The translations under genes and the position numbers were made by a program. Shown piece after piece: positions 20,241 to 28,082 of a DNA stretch of 64,000 nucleotides. The stretch comes from Alphaproteobacteria bacterium (GTDB lineage Bacteria; Myxococcota_A; UBA796; UBA2385): assembly GCA_020632755.1 (NCBI GenBank), contig JACKEY010000008.1, forward strand, positions 62,001-126,000, read 5' to 3'. Under the pieces are notes generated by a model, which saw only the letters and a list, made by a program, of their open reading frames with translations, was not told the DNA's origin and made no database searches. How positions within the stretch are numbered: the stretch's first letter is position 1; every line of letters starts with the position of its first letter.

Positions 20241-20267
20241 CCGCTCGGCATGAATCGACCCGAGCGG
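20241..20267 (+). promoter_or_regulatory. hairpin in the mRNA leader
   Basis: A perfect 8-bp stem (CCGCTCGG, 20241-20248, with 20260-20267) and an 11-base loop, in the leader between the strong promoter and the ATG at 20333. No known riboswitch class recognised. Confidence 0.55.
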
Positions 20268-20332
20268 CTGCACGCGTGTGCCGCACCGTTGGCGGCTCCG
20301 CGCGTGTGTGATCCCCCTCACCACGGAGCCCC

Positions 20333-20548
20333 ATGTACATCGTCAGTCTCTCCCCGAACAGAAAGCAGAGCATCGACAGCCGCAAGACGGCGATCCGCCT
20401 GGCCAAGGAAGCCAGCGAGAGCCGCCGGGACCCCGTCAAGGTTCTCCGCGACGACGGCTGGGAGCGGATGTTCTTCGAGGACGGAAGCCTGTCCCGGGCC
20501 ACCTTCGTGACCCGCGACCGCCGCCACGCCGTGACGCCGCTGCGCTGA
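20333..20548 (+). CDS. small basic protein, unknown
   Basis: 71 residues, cytoplasmic, rich in Arg and Lys (RKQSIDSRKTAIRLAKEASE then VKVLRDDGWERMFFEDGSLS). The pattern suggests a helix followed by two strands. It follows a GGAG ribosome site and a strong promoter with a long leader, and precedes the gene at 20598 by 49 bases, so it is probably a real, well-expressed gene. No family recognised. Confidence 0.6.
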   Translation: MYIVSLSPNRKQSIDSRKTAIRLAKEASESRRDPVKVLRDDGWERMFFEDGSLSRATFVTRDRRHAVTPLR

Positions 20549-20597
20549 AGCGTCCGTCGCCGCCCGCATCCGTCTCCTCCCCCTCCCCGGAGTCCCA

Positions 20598-21584
20598 TTG
20601 ACCTTCGCGACCTTCGAGATCGACGAGAACGATCCCCAGCTCTACACCCACAAGAAGCGCCCCGAGTGGGGCACCGGACTGCTCACCGGAGAAGCCGAGC
20701 ACCGCCGCACCCTGCAGTTCGAGGACGGACGGGTGCGCAAGTTCAAGGACGGCTTCTACCACCTGCTGGAGCCCCTGGACGAAGGCCCGGCCGCGTCGGC
20801 CACCCTGGCCGAGGAGCTCCTGTTCAAGTACCGCAAGGCCCTGCAGGACGAAGCCGACCGCCGCGGCCACGGCGCCCAGCCGCCGATGTCCTTCGACACC
20901 CAGGTGCGGGTCTTCGCGTCCCTGTTCGCCGGGGGCTTCCACGGCAGCGACTACGTCGAGAGCTTCCGCACGGCCGCGGACGGCCGCGGGCGCAAGCGCC
21001 TGCGCGATCCGGCCATCGCCGTCGCCCAGGACCTGCTGGCCGCCGACCGCCTGGCCGACCTCGTGGACAAGGGGCTGTGGGGCAAGCTGCACAGCGCCGC
21101 CATCAAGGTGCTCTCGCGCACCAGCCTGGCCAGCCCGAGCAAGGTGGTCGAGCCGCTGCGCGAGATGCCCGACGCGTTCAAGGAGCGGTTCGGGCGCGCC
21201 CTGTTCGCGCTGCTGCACGGCGGCGACCCGGGCGATCTGCAGGCGCGGTTCCGCGAGTGGATCCTGGCGCTCGATGCCGAGGGCCACGTGCGGGTGTCGT
21301 GGCCGATGGCGACGGTGCTGCCCGCCCTGTTCGCGCCGGATCGGCACGTGCCGGTGAAGTGGCGCGTGTTCCGGGCCCAGGCGCAGATCGTGGACCCCCA
21401 CGTCTTCGTCCGGCAGGTGCCCACGCCCGGCGGCTACCTGCGGGCCCGGGATCTGGCGGTCGAGACCGGACGACGCCTCGCGGACGCCGGCCTGGAGCCT
21501 CGCGACCTGCTCGATGTGCGCGAGTTCATCTGGCAGACCCTGCGCCCGCGCGGCCAGGAGATCGCCCTCGAGCTCAAGGCCTGA
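20598..21584 (+). CDS. conserved-looking cytoplasmic protein, unknown
   Basis: 328 residues. The start is TTG, chosen because GGAG stands five bases before it, the spacing seen at other genes here; no in-frame ATG or GTG lies nearby. Residues about 15-55 (KRPEWGTGLLTGEAEHRRTL, QFEDGRVRKFKDGFYHLLEP) form a small SH3/Tudor-like strand set similar in style to DUF3553. The rest is helical. No catalytic motif found. Probably cotranscribed with the 71-residue gene before it. Confidence 0.6.
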   Translation: MTFATFEIDENDPQLYTHKKRPEWGTGLLTGEAEHRRTLQFEDGRVRKFKDGFYHLLEPLDEGPAASATLAEELLFKYRKALQDEADRRGHGAQPPMSFDTQVRVFASLFAGGFHGSDYVESFRTAADGRGRKRLRDPAIAVAQDLLAADRLADLVDKGLWGKLHSAAIKVLSRTSLASPSKVVEPLREMPDAFKERFGRALFALLHGGDPGDLQARFREWILALDAEGHVRVSWPMATVLPALFAPDRHVPVKWRVFRAQAQIVDPHVFVRQVPTPGGYLRARDLAVETGRRLADAGLEPRDLLDVREFIWQTLRPRGQEIALELKA

Positions 21585-21598
21585 GCCCTGGCGCGGGG

Positions 21599-21611
21599 TA
21601 GGGCCTCGGCG
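21599..21611 (+). promoter_or_regulatory. -10-like box six bases before a GTG start
   Basis: TAGGGC (21599-21604) preceded by GG, exactly six bases before the GTG at 21611, with no ribosome site. The last base departs from TANNNT. Confidence 0.4.
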
Positions 21612-22825
21612 TGACCTCCCTCGTCCGTCGCCCTCCCCTCGACCCCTCGCCAGCCAGCCTGGCCACGGTGGAGCGCATCCACCGCTGGCTGGCCCCGCCG
21701 CTGTCCTGGGTGCTGCGGTACTGGCAGGACCTCGAGGTCGTCGGCCGGGAGCACGTGCCCGCCAGCGGCCCGGCCCTGCTGCTGGCCAACCACGTGACCT
21801 TCTTCGATCCCTTCACCCTGATGGTCGCGGTCGGTCGGCCCGTGCACTTCATGGCGGGCGAGGGGCTGTTCGACGATCCCGTCCTGGGGCACCTGGCGCG
21901 GTGGTCGGGCGCGGTGCCCCGCAAGAAGCGGGTGGCCGACCCGCTGAGCATCCGCCGGCTCGTGAAGTGGACCCGCGTCGGCGGCGTCACCGGCATCTTC
22001 CCCGAGGGCGAGCGCACCTGGGACGGTCAGGGGCTGACGCTCGTGCCGGGCATCGGGCGACTGGTCGCCAGCCTGAAGGCCCCCGTCGTCGTGGCGCGGC
22101 TGGTCGGCGGCTACCACCAGCACCCGCGCTGGGCGGCGAAGAACCGGCGTGGACCGGTGCGGGTCGAGCTGGATCCGCCGCTGCACTTCGACCGGCGGGC
22201 CGATCCGGAAGAGGTGGAGGCGACCCTGCGCGCCGCCCTGGCGGTCGACCCGACCGTGCGGCCGGCGGGACGCCTGCGCGGACGCCGCCTGGCGGAGGGG
22301 CTGCCCGACGCGCTCTACCGCTGCCCTGCATGCGACGCGGCCGACCGCCTGCGGGCCCGAGGCGACCAGCTGCGGTGCACCTCCTGTGCGGCGGCGTGGC
22401 GCCTGGACCTCGAGCACCAGCTGCACCCCGACGGGGGCGGCCCCGTCCTGTCGGTGCCGACCCTGCTGTCCGCGCTGCGCGCCCAGGGCGCCGACGCCTT
22501 CCGACAGGCGCCCGCCGACGGCCTGCTGTGGGCATGTGACGACGTGCGCCTGGACGACATCACCGACGCGACCTCGGTCCCGCTGGGTCAGGGCCGCCTG
22601 GAGCTCACCCCCTCGACGCTGCGCCTGGCGGGCACGGACTTCGCCGTCTCCCTGTCCGACCTGCGCGTCATCAACGTCTTCCTGACCCGGCGGCTCCAGC
22701 TGCGGACGGCCGAGCGCTCCTTCGAAGCGACCCTCCCCGACGGCCACGCGGCCCTGCCCTTCCAGTGGCTCGGCGAGCCCGCACGGCGAGCGGTGCAGCC
22801 ATCGGAAGCCGCTGCCGCGCTGTAG
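21611..22825 (+). CDS. PlsC-like acyltransferase fused to zinc ribbon and PH-like domain
   Basis: 404 residues. Residues 20-235 are a 1-acyl-glycerol-3-phosphate acyltransferase domain: the catalytic HX4D motif is in LLANHVTFFDPFTLM and the substrate motif in GIFPEGERTWDG. Residues about 236-270 hold four Cys in two pairs (CPAC, CTSC), a zinc ribbon. The C-terminal 100 residues (GRLELTPSTLRLAGTDFAVS, DLRVINVFLTRRLQL) look like a PH/GRAM-type beta domain. It likely acts at the inner membrane on phospholipid or another acyl acceptor. This domain order is unusual for PlsC. Confidence 0.85.
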   Translation: MTSLVRRPPLDPSPASLATVERIHRWLAPPLSWVLRYWQDLEVVGREHVPASGPALLLANHVTFFDPFTLMVAVGRPVHFMAGEGLFDDPVLGHLARWSGAVPRKKRVADPLSIRRLVKWTRVGGVTGIFPEGERTWDGQGLTLVPGIGRLVASLKAPVVVARLVGGYHQHPRWAAKNRRGPVRVELDPPLHFDRRADPEEVEATLRAALAVDPTVRPAGRLRGRRLAEGLPDALYRCPACDAADRLRARGDQLRCTSCAAAWRLDLEHQLHPDGGGPVLSVPTLLSALRAQGADAFRQAPADGLLWACDDVRLDDITDATSVPLGQGRLELTPSTLRLAGTDFAVSLSDLRVINVFLTRRLQLRTAERSFEATLPDGHAALPFQWLGEPARRAVQPSEAAAAL

Positions 22826-22835
22826 ATTCCGCGCA
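22823..22835 (+). promoter_or_regulatory. -10-like box for a leaderless transcript
   Basis: TAGATT (22823-22828), exactly six bases before the ATG at 22835. It overlaps the stop codon region of the acyltransferase gene. No ribosome site is present. Confidence 0.5.
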
Positions 22836-24232
22836 TGTCGCCTCCCTCGCTGCCCGCCCGCTCCTCGCCCCTCGCCGTCGTCGGCGGCCTCTACGCGCCG
22901 GTCTCGCGCCAGGCCTATGTCGCCACCGGCGCCGCGCTGATGCTGCTGAAGTACGCGATGGACGCCGCCCTGCTCTACGGCACCACCGGGGCCTTGCTGT
23001 CGCCGCTGGCCTACCTGCTGCCCAGCCTGCAGCTGCGCGGCCTGCTGGCGGGCGGCATGCCCGAGTGGGCCCAGGTGCTCGCCGTGGTCTGGACCCTGCC
23101 CTTCGTGTGGGTCGGCGTGAGCATGTCGGTGCGCCGGGCCCGCGACGCCGGGCTGTCGGGCTTCGCCGGGCTGGCCTTCTTCATCCCGCTGGTCAACTAC
23201 CTGATGATGGCGATGCTGGCGGTGCTTCCGTCGAAGTCCGAGGGCCGCGGCCCGGCCCTGCCCCTGGTCCGCGAGGAGCGATCGGTGGCCAGCGCCCTGA
23301 CCGGCGTCGCGGCCGGCAGCGTGCTGGGGCTGGCCCTGACGCCGGCCCTGGTGTTCGGCGCCGGCGCCTACGGCATGGCCCTGTTCTTCGGCACCCCCTT
23401 CGTGATGGGCGTCGTGGCCGGCTGGCTGCACAACCTGGGCGAGCGCCACGGCGCGGGCCGCACCATCGCGGTCGGGGTGCTGTCCGTCGGCATCACGGGC
23501 GGGCTGTTGCTGCTGTTCGGCATCGAAGGTCTGCTCTGCCTGGCCATGGCGGCGCCGCCGGCCTTCGTGCTCGGCATGCTGGGCGCGCTCCTGGGCCGCG
23601 AGCTCGCCGCCGTGCGCAACCGCCGGGCCCTGGCCGGCCCCCTGGCCCTGCTGCCGGTCCTGGGCTTCGCCGAGCCCCTCGCCGCGCCGCCGGTCGTGCG
23701 CCAGGTGCTCTCGGTGGTGGAAGTCGACGCCCCGCCGGAAGCGGTGTGGCCCGTCGTCATCGCCTTCCCCGACATCCCCGACGACGGCCTGCCCTGGTAC
23801 TTCCAGGCCGGCATCGCCTGGCCCCAGCGCGCCCGCATCGAGGGCGAAGGCGTCGGCGCGGTGCGGCACTGCGAGTTCAGCACGGGCGCCTTCGTCGAGC
23901 CGATCACCGCCTGGGAGCCGCCGACCCGCCTGGCCTTCGATGTCATCGACAACCCGCACCCCATGGACGAGCTGTCGCCCTGGCAGGTCGAGCCGCCCCA
24001 CCTCGACGGCTTCCTGCAGAGCCGCCGCGGCGAGTTCCAGCTCATCGCCCTGCCCGACGGCCGCACCCGGCTGGAGGGCCGCACCTGGTACACCGTCGAC
24101 ATGGGCCCCGAGTGGTACTGGGGCGCCTGGTCCGACGCGATCATCCACCGGATCCACGGCCGCGTCCTGGGCCACATCGCGACCGTGGCTGCGGCTCAGT
24201 CGGACACGAGCACCACGGCCGCGCCGCCGTAG
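22835..24232 (+). CDS. DUF805-like membrane protein fused to an SRPBCC domain
   Basis: 465 residues. The N-terminal half has about seven membrane segments; MSVRRARDAGLSGFAGLAFF followed by PLVNYLMMAML matches DUF805. From about residue 290 a soluble SRPBCC (START-like) domain follows: VVEVDAPPEAVWPVVIAF, GVGAVRHCEFSTGAFVEPIT, WEPPTRLAFDV. SRPBCC domains bind lipids or other hydrophobic ligands, so a lipid-sensing or lipid-handling role is possible. The last 37 bases overlap the convergent lipoprotein gene (24196-24232). Confidence 0.75.
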   Translation: MSPPSLPARSSPLAVVGGLYAPVSRQAYVATGAALMLLKYAMDAALLYGTTGALLSPLAYLLPSLQLRGLLAGGMPEWAQVLAVVWTLPFVWVGVSMSVRRARDAGLSGFAGLAFFIPLVNYLMMAMLAVLPSKSEGRGPALPLVREERSVASALTGVAAGSVLGLALTPALVFGAGAYGMALFFGTPFVMGVVAGWLHNLGERHGAGRTIAVGVLSVGITGGLLLLFGIEGLLCLAMAAPPAFVLGMLGALLGRELAAVRNRRALAGPLALLPVLGFAEPLAAPPVVRQVLSVVEVDAPPEAVWPVVIAFPDIPDDGLPWYFQAGIAWPQRARIEGEGVGAVRHCEFSTGAFVEPITAWEPPTRLAFDVIDNPHPMDELSPWQVEPPHLDGFLQSRRGEFQLIALPDGRTRLEGRTWYTVDMGPEWYWGAWSDAIIHRIHGRVLGHIATVAAAQSDTSTTAAPP

Positions 24233-24957
24233 GTACAGGTCGCGAAGGTGAAGGTCGCGTCCACCGTCGCGGCCGCCATCCCAGGCTCGTCGAGCTGCCC
24301 GTGGAAGTCGCCGGTGTTGGCGTCGGCATCGAGCGACAGCACGCCGTCGCGCACGCCGAACCGGTGCACCGTGGGCTCGTCCAGGTCGGTGAAGGCGCAG
24401 GCATCGGCGTCCCAGCCCCGGTACCAGGCGTCCGGGCCGTCCCGCCAGACCACGCCGCCTTCGGCCTCGACCGAGGTCGTGCGCGGTGCGTCGAACCACA
24501 GCTCCTCGGCCGTGAGCATCAGCGTCATGCGCTCGCCGCTGTCCACGCTCGCCCGCTCGCCGTCGAACCAGGTCGACAGCGGCCCGCAGATGTCGGCCAC
24601 CGGGATCGGCCCGTCTTCGGACAGGCCCGCCACCAGCGCGTCCGACCGGGCGGCCAGCTCGTCGATGCCCTCGCAGCCCCCCGTGCCGTTCGACAGGGTC
24701 ATCGTGTCCAGCACCGCGTCGCCGACGTGCTGGAGCGTGCCCTCGGACCGGGACAGCAGCCAGATCTGGAAGGGGTCGGTCTGGTGGTTGTAGAGCACCG
24801 CCGTCAGGGCGGTCTCCTCGACCAGCACCCCGGTGCTGTCGTCCAGATCCGACAGGGTCAGCGTCCCTGCCCCCGTCGCGGCGCCTTCGTCGCCCGAGTC
24901 CTCGCCCTTGTCGCCGCAGCCGGCCAGCAGGGCGATCGCCCACATGAATCCACGCAT
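24196..24957 (-). CDS. CGDK-class lipoprotein, unknown function
   Basis: 253 residues. A short signal with lipobox LLAGC, then GDKGEDSGDEG and an acidic linker. The body is beta-rich (TALTAVLYNHQTDPFQIWLL, GVVWRDGPDAWYRGWD, TVDATFTFATCTYGGAAVVL), with Cys likely paired. No family recognised. AAGGAG precedes the ATG; TACGAT (24989-24984, minus strand) stands 26 bases upstream. Its 3' end overlaps the convergent membrane gene. Confidence 0.75.
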   Translation of the reverse strand: MRGFMWAIALLAGCGDKGEDSGDEGAATGAGTLTLSDLDDSTGVLVEETALTAVLYNHQTDPFQIWLLSRSEGTLQHVGDAVLDTMTLSNGTGGCEGIDELAARSDALVAGLSEDGPIPVADICGPLSTWFDGERASVDSGERMTLMLTAEELWFDAPRTTSVEAEGGVVWRDGPDAWYRGWDADACAFTDLDEPTVHRFGVRDGVLSLDADANTGDFHGQLDEPGMAAATVDATFTFATCTYGGAAVVLVSD

Positions 24958-25064
24958 CCTCGCTCCTTCGTCCGTGCCCCCGGATCGTAGGGCCGACGAG
25001 CGCGCCCCGGCAAGCCGCGCACCGGACGGCAGGCGGGGTAGCCTCTCCCCAGCCCGAGGCCCCC

Positions 25065-25373
25065 ATGCGCCACTACCTGCTGCTGGACCGCGCCACCGGC
25101 GAGCGCCGCGCCTGGGTCGCCGCGCCCCCCGGCATGACCGTCTACGAAGCCTGCGAGCGCGCGGGCCAGCCCCTGCCCACCACCTGTCGGGGCAGCACCA
25201 TCTGCGGGCTGTGCCACGTCGACGTGCTCGAAGGCGGCGCGTCGCTGCCCCCGGTCCAGGCCGACGAGGCCGAGCTGCTGGCGCGACAGGCCCCCGACCG
25301 ACCCCGAGCGCGGCTCGGCTGCCGGATCACACTTCCGGAGGGGCTGGAGCGGCTGGTCTTGGGGGTGAGCTAG
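25065..25373 (+). CDS. 2Fe-2S ferredoxin
   Basis: 102 residues. Ligand cysteines in the adrenodoxin-type pattern: C41-x5-C47-x2-C50 (CRGSTICGLC) and C86 (RLGC). It carries electrons for a cytoplasmic redox partner, not identified here. It stands alone between two lipoprotein genes. TAGCCT (25039-25044) lies 20 bases before the ATG, with a GAGG ribosome site. Confidence 0.9.
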   Translation: MRHYLLLDRATGERRAWVAAPPGMTVYEACERAGQPLPTTCRGSTICGLCHVDVLEGGASLPPVQADEAELLARQAPDRPRARLGCRITLPEGLERLVLGVS

Positions 25374-25418
25374 GGGCCGCCCGACGTCGTCGTCACCGCC
25401 CAGCGGGATCGAAGGCGA

Positions 25419-27917
25419 TCACTCGCACAGATCGCCCTCGCAGGAGATGCTGACGTCGTCGCCGAAGGTGTAGACCGAGTCCCCCCAGCGGATGTCGGTG
25501 GGTGCGTTGTCGTTTGAGGTCTCGCCCAGATCGCAGCGGCTGGCGGTGAATACATCACTCCCGGACACGCCGCCCCGGATGGCGGCCCCGGACGCACTGT
25601 CCGACTCGTTGCGCCAGATCCTGGCCGGGGAGGAGGTGCTGGTGCCTTCGCACTCGACCTCGCTCGCGTCGATGTTGATGGCGGCGGCGACGCCAGAGGT
25701 GTCGTTGTCGGTGACCGGCGTGTCCACCAGCGAGAGGAAGCTGCCCGCACGTACATCGAAGGCGCCGGCCCCGCGGTAGCCCGTGTTGCCGTTCACGTTG
25801 CCGTCCTCCATCGTCCAGGAGCTGTCTCGCATGAACACCGCACCACCGTGTTCGCTGGCGTAGCCCCCCGTGATCGAGCCGCCGGTGGAGCGCAGCGCGC
25901 AACCCTCGAGGAGCAGTCCGCCTCCGTAGTCGGCCTGGTTGTCGGCGAAGTCCACCGACGCGAGCTCGACCGACGCGCCCGAACAGTACAGGCCCCCTGC
26001 GTTGTCGTAGTCCGAGCCGATCCAGGTGTCGGTGCGGCTGCCGTTGCCGTTGCGGATGTCGATGTCGCGCAGCGAGACATCCTCGGCACCGTCCACGATC
26101 GACACCACGGTTCCGTCGTAGCTCGCGTCCAGGATGACCGAACCGTGGCCGACCAGGTCCACGTCGGCGGAGATCTCGAGCATCGTGTAGAAGCGTGCGT
26201 TGCAGAGGTGCGCGACGCCGGGCTCGTCGAGCAGCACGGACACCGGCGACGACGACGTCCCGGTGAAGGACGCGGTCAGATCGCTGACGTGCCCGCTGCG
26301 GTCGACCCAGGTCACCAGACCATCCGACCGTGTGCCGCCGTTGCAGTCGTTGTCGATGTCGTCGCAGATCTCCTCGGCGTCGGGGTTCACCGCGGCATCA
26401 TCGTCGTTGCAGTCGCGCTCGGTGGTGACCCAGGCGGAGTCGTCGTCGGGCGCTCCCTCACAGGTGGACTGCCCGGTCGAACGGTCCCCATAGCCGTCCT
26501 CGTCCTGGTCCCGATACCAGGTCGTCTTCGACGACGAGCTGGTGGTGCTGTCATCGTCGTCGGCCGTGCCGTTGCAGTTCTCGTCGACGTCGGCATCGTC
26601 GCAGACCTCGGCGGCCGTCGGGTTGATGGCCGCGTCGCCGTCGTCACAGTCTCGGGCCTGGCGCGCCCACGACTCGTCGTCGGTCGAGGGGTCGTCACAC
26701 TGCAGCGCCGTCTCGTCTTCGACACCGAACCCGTCACCGTCCTCGTCGAGATACCAGGTGACCATGGTCGTCTCGTCCGTGTCGGTGTCGGCGTCGTCGA
26801 TCAGATCGTCGCAGTCGTTGTCGGCGCCGTCGCATCGCTCCGTCGCCCCCGGGTGGATGTTCGGGTTGCCGTCATTGCAGTCGTCCGCCGACACACGGTA
26901 GGTCCGACTGCTGGTCGTGGGGTCGTCGCAGACGCGCACGGGCTCGGCATCGGCGCTGCCGTAGCCGTCGCGATCGTTGTCGACGTACCAGTCCGTCTTC
27001 GCGTCGTCCGAGGCGTCCGGGTCCGCATTGTCCGCCAGACCGTTGCAGTCTTCGTCGGTGTTCTCGTCGTCACACTGCTCCGTCGCCCCGGGATGCACGT
27101 CCGCTCGGCCATCGTCGCAGTCACCGCCGACGTCGACGAAGCCTTCGGGCGCGTCGCAGGCATCGACCGCTTCGAGATCGTCCCCGAACCCGTCCCCGTC
27201 CCCGTCTGCGAACCACTCCGAGAAGCCGAGCGGCAGCACGTCGTCGTCCTCGTCATCGACCAGCCCGTCGCAGTCGTCGTCCGCCCCGTTGCACACCTCG
27301 TCCGCCCCCGGCGAGACCGCGTCATCGGTGTCGTCACAGTCGCCGTCCACCTGCGTCCAGACCTCGTCGCCCAGGGCCGGGTCGTCGCAGGCCAAGGTGC
27401 TGGTGTCTCCCCCGAAGCCATCCCCGTCCTTGTCCTGGAACCAGGGCTCGGCGTCGACAGCGTCGGACTCGTCGATCAGATCGTCGCAGTCGTTGTCGTA
27501 CCCGTCGCAGTACTCGTCCCTTCCGGGGTGGACGCGCTCCTCGCCGTCATCACAGTCACCGCCCTGGGTCAGCCACGGCCCGCCGGTCTCGGGCTCGTCA
27601 CAGCCCTCGACCGCGCCGTCCCGGTCGCCGTAGCCGTCACCGTCCAGGTCGGGGTACCACTCCGTCTCGTCGACGGCGCCCGCCTCGTCGATGTACCCGT
27701 CGCAGTCGTTGTCGACCCCGTCACAGCGCTCGTCGGCGAACGGGTTGATGTCGGGGTCGGTGTCGTCGCAGTCCTCGTCGACCGAGTAGCCGTCGCCGTC
27801 CGCGTCGACGGGATCCGCGTCCCCAGCCCCTCCGGAGTCACCGTCCTTGTCGCCACAGCCGATGGCGAGAGAGGAACAACAGAGGACGAAGGACAACACG
27901 ACACGTGGCGCAGACAT
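25419..27917 (-). CDS. MopE-type metal-binding lipoprotein with seven modules and beta-helix
   Basis: 832 residues. Lipobox AIGC then GDKDGDSGGAGDADP. Seven MopE-type modules run from about residue 37 to 520, each with DxDGDGYG and CDD...HPGxxExCDGxDNDCDxxID signatures and paired Cys. From about 525 to 780 comes a right-handed beta-helix (GTVVSIVDGAEDVSLRDIDI), closely like that of the protein at 18136-20118. In Methylococcus, MopE proteins bind copper at the surface; calcium binding is equally possible here. I start at the ATG at 27917, which gives a proper signal peptide. TATGCT (27982-27977) lies 59 bases upstream. Confidence 0.88.
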   Translation of the reverse strand: MSAPRVVLSFVLCCSSLAIGCGDKDGDSGGAGDADPVDADGDGYSVDEDCDDTDPDINPFADERCDGVDNDCDGYIDEAGAVDETEWYPDLDGDGYGDRDGAVEGCDEPETGGPWLTQGGDCDDGEERVHPGRDEYCDGYDNDCDDLIDESDAVDAEPWFQDKDGDGFGGDTSTLACDDPALGDEVWTQVDGDCDDTDDAVSPGADEVCNGADDDCDGLVDDEDDDVLPLGFSEWFADGDGDGFGDDLEAVDACDAPEGFVDVGGDCDDGRADVHPGATEQCDDENTDEDCNGLADNADPDASDDAKTDWYVDNDRDGYGSADAEPVRVCDDPTTSSRTYRVSADDCNDGNPNIHPGATERCDGADNDCDDLIDDADTDTDETTMVTWYLDEDGDGFGVEDETALQCDDPSTDDESWARQARDCDDGDAAINPTAAEVCDDADVDENCNGTADDDDSTTSSSSKTTWYRDQDEDGYGDRSTGQSTCEGAPDDDSAWVTTERDCNDDDAAVNPDAEEICDDIDNDCNGGTRSDGLVTWVDRSGHVSDLTASFTGTSSSPVSVLLDEPGVAHLCNARFYTMLEISADVDLVGHGSVILDASYDGTVVSIVDGAEDVSLRDIDIRNGNGSRTDTWIGSDYDNAGGLYCSGASVELASVDFADNQADYGGGLLLEGCALRSTGGSITGGYASEHGGAVFMRDSSWTMEDGNVNGNTGYRGAGAFDVRAGSFLSLVDTPVTDNDTSGVAAAINIDASEVECEGTSTSSPARIWRNESDSASGAAIRGGVSGSDVFTASRCDLGETSNDNAPTDIRWGDSVYTFGDDVSISCEGDLCE

Positions 27918-28082
27918 GGCACCTCCGGCGAGCGGTTCGGGAGGGTGGTGCGACACCACCGGACTGGGACCGCGCCAGCATAGACGACGAGGCAGGCGCT
28001 CGCGCCAGCAAGTTCAACGGAGGACGAGAAGCGATGATCCCATGCCGTCGGCGATGCAGCCACCGCCGAGGCCGCGCCCCCG

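Noticed and set aside
20250..20510. ATG in the leader of the small basic gene, 86 codons
   Set aside because: No ribosome site, Ser/Arg/Pro-rich shadow composition, and it lies out of frame over the 71-residue gene.
21434..25066. A 1210-codon open frame on the minus strand across four genes
   Set aside because: It runs antisense through the acyltransferase and DUF805 genes and in a wrong frame through a lipoprotein gene; no motif, low-complexity Gly/Gln/Arg composition.
25848..27983. A 711-codon plus-strand frame rich in Val, opposite the MopE protein
   Set aside because: Arises from the reverse complement of Asp-rich codons (GAC/GTC); no signal, domain or start context.
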